This document shows positions 1 through 12,233 of a DNA stretch of 20,274 nt, piece by piece. A program made the position numbers and the translations under genes. How positions within the stretch are numbered: the stretch's first letter is position 1; each line of letters begins with the position of its first letter. The notes under the pieces are model-generated. The model saw only the letters and a program-made list of their open reading frames with translations, was not told where the DNA came from and did not search any database. Origin of the DNA: Pelargonium nanum (taxonomy: Eukaryota; Streptophyta; Magnoliopsida; Geraniales; Geraniaceae); assembly GCA_036897485.1 (NCBI GenBank), contig JAYMTF010001982.1, positions 1 through 20,274 on the forward strand, written 5' to 3'.

Positions 1-42
1 CGCAATTATCAGGGGCGCGCTCTACCACTGAGCTAAGAGCCC
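1..42 (-). pseudogene. Plastid-like tRNA-Ile(GAU) 5' exon fragment
   Basis: Read on the minus strand from base 42 leftwards, the sequence opens GGGCTCTTAGCTCAGTGG, contains a GAT anticodon and continues into TTGCG at the window edge. From memory of chloroplast genomes this is the 37-nt 5' exon of the intron-containing trnI-GAU, and bases 5-1 match the first bases of its group II intron. One change is visible in the acceptor stem (A to C at tRNA position 6). Having intron bases rather than the 3' half of the tRNA argues for transfer of plastid genomic DNA, not a tRNA-derived copy. The rest, if present, lies outside the window. It could also be the head of a repeat that captured this sequence. 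A functional nuclear tRNA is very unlikely. Confidence 0.7.
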
Positions 43-75
43 GTCGTGCGGGCCTCCTGATGGGGACCCGCTTGA
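43..75 (-). other. Possible extension of plastid-derived DNA upstream of trnI
   Basis: On the minus strand the bases just before the tRNA start read GGAGGCCCGCACGAC. This closely resembles the plastid spacer before trnI-GAU as I remember it. Weaker similarity (GCGGG then CCCCA) continues for about 20 more bases and then fades. I infer one diverged plastid insert covering roughly bases 1-70. The outer boundary is uncertain. Confidence 0.4.
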
Positions 76-1391
76 TGAGCTCAAGTCACCTTCTTGTCTA
101 AGGTGAGTCACCACATCTTCCGAAAGAGAAGGGCCCTCGAGCCTCCACTAGCCTCCACTTCGCCAAGTTCCTCAAGACTCAAAAAAAGTAACTTAATGCA
201 AAGATGCCCAACACAAAGTAGCACCCTAGAGTAAAGTTGTACTCACAAAATAGTCAAGTCTATACACTTTGCATTCGAGAAAGTTGTTAGGGTTCGCAAC
301 AACTATACACCACCAGTCAAGTCACTCTCTACTATGCCCAAGTTTACACCTAACAGTGGAATTTGACAATTTTAGGACATAGAACCCGATCCTTGGCTCC
401 GGCTCACAAGATCCAAACCAATAATCCAAAGACATAAACTCAAATCACAGGACCTCAACATTTCACCCTAGCACGTGGACAAAAAAAACATGTCATGCCA
501 TTGTTTCAAGATGACATGCTATTGCTACATGTGCTGTATACTTTGGCATGCTCTATGACACGTAACAAATCATCTACTATATAATTATGTCTCGTGAACA
601 TTGGTGACGCATACATGCGTTGAGATTGTTGGAATTGACGTATTCTGTCTCGTGAACATTGGTGACACAGACATGCGTTGAGATGGTTGGAATTGACGTT
701 TTGTGAATTGGCTTGTTCAATCTTATTTTCTGGTATTGTTTACCAAACATACTGGTTTTCTGCTTTTAAATTTCCATCTTCATCTCCTACTTCTTCCATA
801 TTGGTAATGGTGAATCAAATTCGAATACTTGAGTATCAAACTCTAAATTCAACAAAGAACTGATACTAGATTGTAGATTATCATGGCACCTGTTATTGTA
901 AAGTCTGACATTTTAAGCTACTCACATTTCTCACTCAGATGAATTTACATACAAGATGTCATATGCAGTTAGCAGTATATAGTGTATGCCATCTGAACTG
1001 CCAGCAAATCACCATAGAGGTTCCATCAGAATCAAGTCCCAAACAATACGAGATAGGCTCGAACAGATTGAGTAGATGTAGTCCAGTCCGGTTGCATCTA
1101 AAATGACAATTATATATAATAGAGTTGATGTTATCAAATGTCGTAGATTACTTTTTCAAGAACAACAAGCAGTATTGCAAATCATATACTCGGAATGAAA
1201 GAGGTGAAAGCAACAATGATTTACAACAAACTTCTATCGTGTATACAACAAACCGTCGAAACATTCAAAATCATCATCAGAAGCGATTTGTTTACACGTA
1301 AGAGCTGATGCTAGCTAAGGATCAGGTTATGGAGTTCCAAGTTCCAACAAGGAAAAAAATGCTAGACTCCATTCTATTCTTGATAATCAAA
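76..1391. other. Non-coding region downstream of MINPP
   Basis: I see no convincing gene here. The right part (about 1200-1391) should contain the 3' UTR of the minus-strand MINPP gene, though I could not fix a poly(A) site. The left part (76-500) is less AT-rich than the rest and has a short GCCTCCACT direct repeat near 141-160. It may be repeat-derived, but no long terminal repeat, coding remnant or primer-binding site is visible. A 61-codon open frame at 678-863 shows no family features and starts inside a tandem duplication. Confidence 0.5.
588..701. repeat. 58-bp tandem duplication
   Basis: A unit beginning TGTCTCGTGAACATTGGTGA occurs at 588-645 and again at 646-701, head to tail. The copies differ at only a handful of positions (for example GCATAC against ACAGAC after GGTGAC). 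Both contain ATGCGTTGAGAT and GGAATTGACGT. This is a simple two-copy local duplication of unknown origin. Confidence 0.9.
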
Positions 1392-4300
1392 CTATAAATC
1401 GGCTTTGTTGGAAGGTGATGTGTCACTATACTCGAGAGCAGATAAAAGCCAGCTGAAAAATGATTTCTTACTTGAAGGCTTTTGCTCTTGCGTTACAGTG
1501 CAGAGCGAAGTGTAGTCATGCTTCAAATGAGGAGCAACTATTCTTTCCTGAAAGCCGAACATACGATTATACAATGACCATTAACGGAAAAACATAATTT
1601 CAATAAATATTTTGTGCACTTATTGTATAGTACCTTGAAAAGTTCAAATGGACAGAAGTCAGTATTGTTACATCCCTGTTCACGTAAGTGCAAAATTTTA
1701 TTATTCATGAAATGCATATAAAACAAGAGAGAAAAAGGAGCTTCCTGATGATATGCAGAATTAGGGGCTTACAGGCATTGGAACCGGGTGTTCATTGTGC
1801 AATACTTGCACAAAGTACTTGTTTGAGGACTTTGCTGGGCAGCTATACAGAACCAGCATGTTATTTCCTGCAAACGGGGCCACAGCGCTGCCCATCCAAT
1901 TTCTCTTCTGGGGCGGCTTGGGAGGGTGCTCCAAGGGTTGTTCTTTTTGTATTTTCTGGAATTCTGAAAATTTCAGAATATATAGACTGTTAAGAAGACA
2001 GCATATAGCAGACACCACACATAAGGTAATAGAATTATGCCTTCCAAGGGTTCACATCTAAACACACATGCGGAAACACATTTATAAATACATAAATAAA
2101 AACTAACCAGAGCCTTCGAGAAAGAGACCAAGCAGACATGAAAATGGCACCACTGTTTCTGCGTGTGCAAATCTAAGTCTAGCTTTTTCATAGCTGCCAG
2201 GGACATGTTTCTCTGCAAGAGTACAAGACAAAATATGAAGGCAAAAAAAGTTATGCTCAAATACTTTTGCAATCGTATCACTTAAAGAGGTCCTTGCAAG
2301 CAAGAAAGATTGGACCAGATTTTATTTTACCCTCTATAGCCTTGATGGCTTCCTCCATTGACTGAACAACATCTTCAAGCAACGGCACTCCCATACGATA
2401 GTTTAGTGATTCACCATAACCTTTTAGAATAAACGCCTCAAGATCATCTGTCCATTCCAGTAAAGCAACCTAACAGGTACATATATACAATGCAAGTTAA
2501 AAAGCATGACATATGTGATTATCGAATTACATTTCTTAATTAGCACAATAAGTTTTCTATATATGCATATCCATTATCTCATATAACCAAGTATACAAAA
2601 CCCCCATAAAAAAAGCATATTTACCCTATCCATATTCATAAATAAATAAAAAGCACTAAATTAATTAATAAAACAATTTACACCACTTCTTTATAATTTG
2701 ATACACCTTAGCAGTTGTGCATAGCTTGTAGACTCATTATGATGAAAAAATTGAAGAAGCATATGACTAGATAACACTAATCCACCAATCATATGTATGT
2801 TTTTAGACCCCTGTACCTCAGAAGGGAGGAAAAGACCACAAGCTTGATCAGTTATTTCCAATAGTGAAGCTTCCTGCCATAATAAAATACCAAAATTAGA
2901 ACTGCAAATAGAGTCATTTTCGACTGAACTCCAGTTAAGAGGGGAAATGATTAATATGTAGAGTGAAAAATAAAAAGACATTTTGTAATCACCTGCTTGC
3001 AGAGAAACCAGAGAGAAGCAGTTTCTTGCTTTGTAAAGTTAAGTTCATAGCGCTTCACCAATGCAGAGGTAATTTCATCTAAGATAGGTTCCTTAAGTTC
3101 ATGGACTGAAGGTTCCCGATTTTTTCTAAATGCCTGTATTATAAAATAAAGTAAAACAAATTTATAGCAGCTATGCTGGCATAAAAATCCATGCTTAGGC
3201 AAAAATTTCCTGTACTCCACTCACTTTAAATAAATAACAACTTCCACCTTTAACTAAAACTGACAAAAGATGGATACCAAGAATGATAAATTTTTCTCAC
3301 AAATAGAACATAAGAAACATGAAATCATACAGTTTCATATATTTGAAAAGGAGACATCATGTTCAAGGAAGAACAGTACACAGAAGTAAATGCAAGTTGA
3401 AAGTATCACAAGACAAAAGGATAGGCAAAATTGATGCAGAAGATGGTGCGAGGAAGAATTTACTATGGGAAGGTATTGTTTACTGGACATCCTGAAACAA
3501 AGAAAAAATTTGACAAAGAAGAGACGCATTTGCACATGCATTAATATTTTTTGTGAAATCTAAAATAATCATGTGCGCCAATAAGGGAGAGGTTCTGAGG
3601 AGCAGGACACTCATGAGTCATGGATGACCAACTTAATATATCATATGTATTTCTCTTCAGTAGATATCATAGTGCTGCAGATCCTAAACACATTTACAGA
3701 CTGGGCTCGAGCATATTAAAATTTAACACCAGTATAAAAGATAAATATGCACGTGCATTTTAATTTTGAAAGAAGGGACACCAGTACCTTATAATTTTCA
3801 CAGCAGTCATAAAACCTCAGCAAAGTATCACTTGCCCGGCTTTCACTTGTAACGGCAAAAGCTCGATTTCTCCCTGGCCCTAGAGTTCCCCTCTCACTGA
3901 ATAGCCCAATGCCAAATGCCACAGCGCTAGCAGATGCCCGGGGAACCTAACCAATTGAAAAGAGAAATATATTTAACTTCATGAAGTCCACACATACAAC
4001 TGAAGAAACATCATTATCCTAGTAAGAGAAAGGTATATAATTGATGGGATATTTACACATTAAAAAATAAAACCTTAAACGGGGTAGTGAAGAGCAGAGC
4101 ACATATCATAAAACATCAAATTAACCCCGACATCAATACTACAACAGAATCAGGCTGCTACGAAATTTCACGAGTATTGCACCTAATTAAGAAAAATAGA
4201 CAGCATCCCGCTAACCTGAGTTGCCTTTATCGTATATATGTCTGGGTGGTATTCATCGTTAAATAAATTTGGAAACCTTTCTCTGGTTCTTATTCCAAGA

Positions 4301-6175
4301 TGATATAATTCTTCCTCTCCTTTTTTAATCAATTCTCCCCCCTTCAACTTTCCTTTCCAGGGAGATTTCCAACCTCGGAACCAGGCAGGAACTTTCTTTA
4401 GAGACAATTTTTTTTCTTCTGCATTATTAAGAAGCACTTCTAAACGAGTAGCCAAACTGTCTAATTCTCTCATTCGCTTCTTGGTAGGTGAGCGAGTTCC
4501 ATGCCTTGCCTGCAAATGCAAAATCATATATAAATTTAAATTTATCTACTTCTTTTTTTACTGATTTATGAAGCATGGTTTTTAACTTTTTATGACACTT
4601 AAATTTACATGTTTTCTTAGAGACCCTTAGAAGAAATTTCATATTAAGTTCCCAAATAACAGAGAAATGCAACTAAAGGAGATAAATTTGCAGAAAGTAG
4701 ATGAATTATAACAAATGTAAAATATATCAGTTGTCGTCTCAAAGATTCTAACTGCTTCATCAATCAGGATTTCCCTATTAGACCGTGTTGGCATGTTGTC
4801 TCAGGAAAGTGGATAGAATAAACCGTAGATGTAAAATGTATATCAACAGTACATAAGAAAAATTGAATGCCAGCTTCAATTAATTGACCCTGACAAAAAA
4901 GATGCTCAGCATGCATCAATAGTTCAGCAATAGCTGAACACCAGGGATGGTGTGTACACAGTTAATTCCTGAATTTTCTTGAACTGCAAAAGTATAACCA
5001 ATCTGCTCTCAGAGATTTGCTAATTGAGGTTATTCTAACTATACATATAGACATTATAACTAGAACTAAAGCATGTTGGGCCAAGCGGTTGATGCGCTTT
5101 GGATTTCCTATGAGGTCTCAGGTTCGAGCCTCCTTGCCGACGGTATGGGGTGGGATTTATGGGTTTAAGGGAGAACTAACAACTAACTCGGGTGACAAAA
5201 AAAAAATGCTTAGTCTGTTCTCTGATTTGGCAAATTTTGAGACCTATGAAGGACAACTCAACATAACAATCAGTTTCATATAGGCACGTGCAAGATGATA
5301 AAGTATTAAGGCAACGACTGATGAAGTGAAAAAACTAGAACTATGGTGATACTTTAACCAAGTTGTATACTTGCTTGCTCTTCGGATATTAATTTTATGT
5401 CTTTGTTTTTTTTTACTAGTACACACTTTGAAAATTATTTATCAATATACTATATTCATGTTTGCTATGATATTGGTAAAGAAAAGACTGTAAGCAAATG
5501 TGCATTAGCAATAAGAAACAAAGCTGAAAAAGATACCACAAGATTTAAGTGGATAGGAGTACATCCACTAGGTATCTCTGAGGGAACAAATGAATTGTCA
5601 GCTACATCTTTAACAACACCATACCTGCACAGAAAGAAATTATAAACAAAATAATAACTAGCCAACAATACAAACCTCATTGTGTGCTCAAATTTCTGCA
5701 GAACTCAACCATGCTTTCACGAAAAATAAATGCTGGAAATGTGACAAAAGCTCACAAATGCACAAGCCGCAGTCTAATCTCCATTATTATATTTTTTTAA
5801 TTTAATCTCAATTCAGTTGCAGATATTGTGGTATGTAACAGGAGCTCAAATACAGACATTACAAAATGAGAAATTAAAAATTACACATCCTGCTCCTGCA
5901 AATTCACCCGCCGCAAAACAGGGCGCGAGATCAGACGATCAGTCTCAATAACACCGTTCGTTTCAGTTTTGAAATCGAAAATCGTGAGCATAAAAGTACA
6001 AATCAAATCAAAGTAATACTCAAATCACGAAACGGATTAACCATGCGAACCTCGTTACGGTGGAGAGATGTTGCCGGACGTCGAAACTTTGTTCGGCGGC
6101 GACTGAAAGAGTGCACACAACCAAGATCATCACCAGAAGAGCAGCCATGGCAGCCTCCACCTTCAGCTTTCTCAT
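1392..6175 (-). CDS. MINPP1: Multiple inositol polyphosphate phosphatase (histidine acid phosphatase), 11 exons
   Basis: Exons on the minus strand: 6175-6051, 5624-5537, 4509-4216, 3946-3788, 3133-2993, 2873-2817, 2469-2331, 2212-2108, 1963-1773, 1675-1634, 1547-1392. All ten introns are GT-AG and the joined frame encodes 498 aa, a normal length for plant MINPPs. The enzyme removes phosphates from inositol hexakisphosphate (phytate) and lower inositol phosphates in the secretory pathway. Visible support: a signal peptide (basic MRKLK, then a hydrophobic stretch at about residues 10-27); the histidine acid phosphatase motif RHGTRSP at 73-79 with nucleophile His74; and the MINPP-type HAE proton-donor triad at 351-353. 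Conserved blocks include FVPSEIP, SLWFLCKQ and the VAPFAGNN region. The start at 6175 was chosen because it puts the signal peptide at the N-terminus; an in-frame ATG at 6310 would bury it. The C-terminus is KADL. A SINE-like element sits in intron 2. Identification is secure; exact in vivo substrate preference is not. Confidence 0.95.
3134..3787 (-). other. MINPP intron 4
   Basis: This 654-nt AT-rich intron separates the exons ending NYK and starting AFRKN. It has normal GT and AG borders. I see no nested gene or clear mobile element. The small open frame at 3335-3541 lacks any recognisable motif. Confidence 0.8.
4510..5536 (-). other. MINPP intron 2, with inserted SINE
   Basis: The largest MINPP intron, 1027 nt, lies between the exon ending HLNLV and the exon that opens with the catalytic ARHGTRSP block. 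Part of its length comes from the SINE-like insertion at about 5076-5206. The remainder is AT-rich and I see nothing else in it. Confidence 0.8.
5076..5206 (+). mobile_element. tRNA-derived SINE-like element
   Basis: The element has a tRNA-like head (TTGGGCCAAGCGGTTGATGC, an A-box-like region near 5078-5092). About 30 nt later comes a good pol III B box, GGTTCGAGCCT at 5121-5131. A tRNA-unrelated body follows, then a run of ten A at 5197-5206. The A-to-B box spacing and the A tail are typical of plant SINEs. It lies antisense to the host MINPP gene. I could not find a clean target-site duplication, so the exact ends are uncertain and the copy may be old. I do not recognise the family. Confidence 0.75.
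5625..6050 (-). other. MINPP intron 1
   Basis: This 426-nt intron follows the signal-peptide exon. The donor is AG/GTTCGC and the acceptor TGCAG/GTATGG. It is AT-rich with no feature I can name. Confidence 0.8.
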
Positions 6176-6437
6176 CTTTCTTGGGAAATAAACCAAAGAA
6201 CGAAAGCTGAGGAAGGAATATATGCTGTGAAACGGTGCCGTTTTGAGTGTCGCACCGTCACGGTCTTGTTTGTCCCTGGTCTGGTTTGCGAGAACTTGTA
6301 AGACCGACAAACCGTAAAAATGAATCAGACGGCAATAAGTTAAAGATCAAAAAGCTGATGCATCGAATGCTATTGATGTAACACAACCAATCTTAAGTTG
6401 ACACGTCGCGCATAACATTGGTTTTAAATGAGCTGTT

Positions 6438-6511
6438 GGCCCAAAAGCTATGCCGAAGATGGGCCCATTAAGGGTCCAATTCAGGCCCAAATAGAAGCCC
6501 ATTCCGGCCCA
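6438..6511. promoter_or_regulatory. Cluster of site II (GGCCCA/TGGGCC) elements
   Basis: Copies occur at 6438-6443 (GGCCCA), 6460-6467 (palindromic TGGGCCCA), 6484-6489 (GGCCCA), 6496-6501 (AGCCCA, the TGGGCT form) and 6506-6511 (GGCCCA). In plants such clusters bind TCP-class factors and drive ribosomal-protein and other proliferation-linked genes. Here they lie about 140-210 bp upstream of the RPS4 ATG. They could also influence the divergent MINPP gene. Confidence 0.85.
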
Positions 6512-6519
6512 AGCGCCAC

Positions 6520-6527
6520 TAGGGTTT
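6520..6527 (-). promoter_or_regulatory. Telo-box (AAACCCTA)
   Basis: TAGGGTTT on the plus strand gives AAACCCTA on the minus strand. It lies just downstream of the site II cluster, near the expected RPS4 transcription start. The telo-box plus site II pairing is well known in plant ribosomal-protein promoters. Confidence 0.8.
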
Positions 6528-6648
6528 GGGAAGGGTTATTATTGAGCTCTCTCACTATTGAGCCACCACTTGAGAAGGAGAAGAAGAAGAAGCAGAGCAG
6601 TGGAGGCTCAGCTACTGCACCAGAGATCGCCGAGCTCGAAATCCCAAA

Positions 6649-9143
<2,495 letters not shown>

Positions 9144-9902
9144 ATCATCATCCCAAAGTCCATCCCCAACTGTTATGCATTTTTGTTTGATGGAATATTT
9201 TGTAGTGATTTCCTGTTAGCTTGTGGATTTGCACCCAGTTTTGTGGCTTGTTTCTTATGCTTGATCCTAGAATTTTTATTGTTGCTAAACCATCTTAAAT
9301 TTTATGGTATGCTGGAGAAATTTTTACTTTTATGCCAACTTTTTATCTTGGAACACCTATGTATGTGTGGGATTATTTGATAACTGAGATGTGTTCTGAT
9401 GAGCATGGTATCTAGTCATGATATGTCTGCATAATTTGCAGTTCATTGCAAGTGTTGGCCACATTTGGGATATTTGGACTAGAGAGAATATGTATTGAGC
9501 TGCAAATTAGCCACTGAGTCTGACAATTACTACAAGTACTGTTCCAATTATTTTTAGTTTATCATTTTCTTTTGCAATCTTTAAATTTGTGTTTTTTGTG
9601 ATTATTATAAAATTTAATAAAAAACTAAAGAGAATTGAATCGGTGTTAGATTTATCTCCAACCTTTATGTGCTTATGTTGTTAAAACAAGGCACTAAAGA
9701 AGTGTAAATTTGAATCCTTCACTTCTTATGCCTCCAAGATCCTCATTCCTTTTCCTTCTACCTTTACTTTTATGGTTGATCCTCGAGTCTTCATCTTCTA
9801 ATAGGGAATCTGGCAAAAGCCTAAACGAATAAGGTTTCGTTTGCAGGACTTTTCTTCTTCATTTTTAAAATGAAGACTCATTAAAATTTAATATATCATA
9901 CA

Positions 9903-10051
9903 AAATACTTTATAGGTTTATGGTCCTAATCCATAGAGGAAAAAATACTCTTCAATGTGACAAGAACAAGTGTCCGGTCTTTAGAAGTCTCATGGATCTT
10001 ATCAAGTGATGGCAGTCACCAAATACTTTATAGGTTTATGGTCATAATCCA
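9903..10051. repeat. 31-bp direct repeat, two copies 118 bp apart
   Basis: A stretch starting AAATACTTTATAGGTTTATG occurs at 9903-9933 and again at 10021-10051 in the same orientation, with one mismatch (GTCCTAATCCA against GTCATAATCCA). The near identity suggests a fairly recent local duplication. I do not recognise the sequence between the copies. Confidence 0.9.
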
Positions 10052-10278
10052 ATCAGATGGGACCACAGATCTTGATTAAGCAAATGTATACATCCTAATG
10101 GGGACCAAATTGACTGATGCAAATTTGCAGACGGCCGATGTAGTAGAATGAATGGTCATAAACTTATGTGTCAATCCAGAAATCATACTAATTAACCATA
10201 TCACATGGTGACAGTCAGTGCTTGAATTGGGCAACTGTAATGACCTATACAGATTCCATAGATTAGTGCATTATAGTT

Positions 10279-10322
10279 TTGATTAGAAAAGAGAATAAAG
10301 TTGATTAGAAAAGAGAATAAAG
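10279..10322. repeat. Perfect 22-bp tandem duplication
   Basis: A 22-bp unit beginning TTGATTAGAAAAGAG is repeated head to tail without mismatch at 10279-10300 and 10301-10322. It looks like a recent slippage or filler duplication in non-coding DNA. Confidence 0.93.
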
Positions 10323-10567
10323 TAACATAGATTTTGATAGATTGAAAGACACATCCACATTGATAAACTTTAACAAACTTGACAAACTAAAACCTTAAAA
10401 AACATAGTAACTTGCTGTCTTAAAACTAATCATCAACAAGACTTCAGCTAATCTAAACCCTCAAGTTATCTAATTGAGGGAAGTCCTAATGCAAAACAAC
10501 ACATAAAAACTAAAACCCTAAAAGAGTAAATCTAATTCCCATAATCCAGCAATCAACTATGCAACAT

Positions 10568-12064
10568 CTAAGCTTCCTCCAGCAGCATCTTGTCGAAGTG
10601 CCACGCTCCTGAAAATCCATCAAGAACATAGTTAGAGAAGTCAATTGAATTGTAAGCAAGCAAAAGAAATGCACAAGTAGAATTGAAATTATGAGCCCTA
10701 CCATGTCCTTTGCCGACTCTCCTCAGCTGAGCAACATATTCGGAAATCTTCTTGATAGCTTCAACCTATAGAAGAAACAAATGGCAAACCAATCTCAATA
10801 CACCTTATCAATTGAACAAAGAACTAAGTTTTAACAAGAATGTAAACATAACAAATGCACTTCACCTGCTCAGCTAAGAACTCGCTTTCAACATAATCAG
10901 CCAACTGCACATCATTGTTCCTATCCGCAACCTATTGTTCAAACACAATGTCACTACTCAATTGTTTGATCACTAAATTACGATAATCAACAATGTTAGG
11001 AGTATCGGTATCTTACTCTATGCAAGTTCAAAAGCTTCTCATTAACTAGCTTCTCCAAAGACAAAGCAAGTTCCATTGCTAAACAAAACAAAAGAAGCAC
11101 CAGGAAAAGCTCATTAGCAATGTCAAATCTTAACGAACAATCACAACAAATGTGTAGCCCCAAGACTCACCATACAGAGCATCTCCTTTCTCGGGATGAT
11201 CAAACTCGGAAAGAGGCATCACTATGGACTGAAGCTTCACTTTCCCGCCCCGTTTGTTCTGAGAGTTAAACAACAAAACTTTGTAAATTGTAAACACATT
11301 TCAAGCTTCTAATCAGAAACCACCATCAATAAAAACACAAATATAAACAACCAAACACCTGGTATTTCATGAACGACTCAGCATGGTCTCTCTCCTCTTC
11401 ACTCGATTCCTTGAAAAACCTATACACAAAAAAATTGAAAACCACATTAAACGATCAACCTACAAAACTAAATTGAATACAAAAAGTGGCAATTTCTCAA
11501 AAGCCTTACTTGGCCAGGCCCTTGAGTGCAACGTTGTCCCTATCAAAGTAAGCAAACATGGCGTGGTACACATACGAGACATTGTACTCCACACTGTAAA
11601 TCCAATTGATAATAAAAAATCGTCAAAAAAAGGGCTTCGCGAAATTGAAGGAACAAAAACCAAATTCAATCAAAATTGACAGATATGAATCAATTCACAA
11701 CAAAACCGAAACCAAAAACCGACTTGATCTGCTCGTTGATGGCGGCCTCGCACTCATCGGTGTACTTCTGGCGAGCGAGAGAGACATGCGGAGCATTGGG
11801 GACGAGACTGAGCTCCTTCTTCACCTCCTCGAAGGGCTCGAAAACGACGCCGCTCAGGGGACGGCTGTTCGGCTCCTTGGAGGCGCAGACGAAGACGCCG
11901 CCTCCATTTCCGGCGGTGGAGAGACGAAGATTCGAGAACAGAGAAGCAGCAGAGCTCAACGGAGCAGGCGAGAAGGAGGTCGATGAAACAGAGGACAAGA
12001 GATTGTTGTCCACGCGAGAGGTGAGGAGCGTGAAAGCAGGAGCAGCCTTGAGAGTGAGAGACAT
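10568..12064 (-). CDS. FER: Plastid ferritin, 8 exons
   Basis: Exons on the minus strand: 12064-11724, 11593-11510, 11419-11359, 11258-11171, 11078-11017, 10931-10866, 10765-10702, 10608-10568. Seven GT-AG introns join to a 268-aa protein; eight exons is the usual plant ferritin structure. Ferritin forms a 24-subunit shell that oxidises and stores iron in plastids. Residues 1 to about 60 are a Ser/Thr-rich, acid-free transit peptide. From about 61 comes the plant extension peptide ([18 protein letters not shown]), then the four-helix ferritin fold. By comparison with human H-ferritin, the ferroxidase ligands are present: Glu116, Tyr123, Glu150/Glu151, His154, Glu200 and Gln234. The C-terminus ends MLLEEA. 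The first-intron donor was placed at AA/GTCGGT because only this restores NEQINVEYN. An IDRS-like element and a TATA box lie upstream. Identity is secure; the paralogue (FER1-4) cannot be decided from sequence alone. Confidence 0.97.
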
Positions 12065-12074
12065 GGTTGTGTGT

Positions 12075-12147
12075 AGAGAGAGAGAGAGAGACTTGGTTTG
12101 AAGATTGGAGATGGTGAAATTGCAGAGACTTGGTTTGAAGATTAGAG
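12075..12147. repeat. (AG)8 run and 24-bp direct repeat in the ferritin leader
   Basis: A run of eight AG units occupies 12075-12090, just upstream of the ferritin ATG. Overlapping its end, a 24-bp unit containing ACTTGGTTTGAAGATT occurs at 12087-12110 and again at 12124-12147 with one mismatch. Both probably lie in the 5' UTR, given the TATA box at 12159-12166. Confidence 0.9.
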
Positions 12148-12158
12148 GAAGTGGAGGG

Positions 12159-12166
12159 TTTTTATA
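12159..12166 (-). promoter_or_regulatory. Ferritin TATA box
   Basis: TATAAAAA on the minus strand lies about 95 bp upstream of the ferritin start codon, a suitable place for a core promoter with a 60-70 nt leader. Confidence 0.7.
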
Positions 12167-12233
12167 TGTGGGATTGTAGTTATTGGTGTTGTGGTAGTGG
12201 GCGTGTGGTTGGGAGGTGACGAGGAGTGGGCGC

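Larger units (their letters stand above)
6176..6648. promoter_or_regulatory. Divergent promoter between MINPP and RPS4
   Basis: Only 473 bp separate the two start codons, which face away from each other, so both genes must take their core promoter from this interval. The MINPP-proximal half (6176-6420) has few recognisable boxes; a TATATT-like stretch lies near 6218-6225. The RPS4-proximal half is dense in GGCCCA (site II) motifs and has one telo-box, the classic arrangement for plant ribosomal-protein genes. A pyrimidine tract, CTCTCTCACT around 6547-6556, is a plausible RPS4 transcription start. This last point is inference. Confidence 0.8.
9144..10567. other. Convergent intergenic region between RPS4 and ferritin
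   Basis: The left part (about 9144-9400) is T-rich and should hold the RPS4 3' UTR. The right end (about 10450-10567) should hold the ferritin 3' UTR. I could not fix poly(A) sites. Between them I see no gene, only the two short direct duplications listed separately. Confidence 0.6.

Noticed and set aside
1-42. Intact nuclear tRNA gene
   Set aside because: Only the 5' exon is present, intron sequence follows, and an acceptor-stem base is changed; no 3' half is in the window.
1688-2061. Plus-strand open frames of 101 and 88 codons
   Set aside because: They overlap MINPP exon 9 on the opposite strand, and the exon is confirmed by conserved MINPP sequence.
9392-9520. Possible C/D snoRNA (CTGATGA near 9397, CTGA near 9515)
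   Set aside because: The C box does not fit RTGATGA, no terminal stem is visible and the spacing is too long. RPS4 introns were also scanned by eye without a convincing C/D pair.
11606-12101. Two long plus-strand open frames (126 and 141 codons)
   Set aside because: They lie antisense to ferritin exon 1 and its leader, whose GC-rich transit-peptide coding keeps the opposite strand open. Neither product resembles a protein family.
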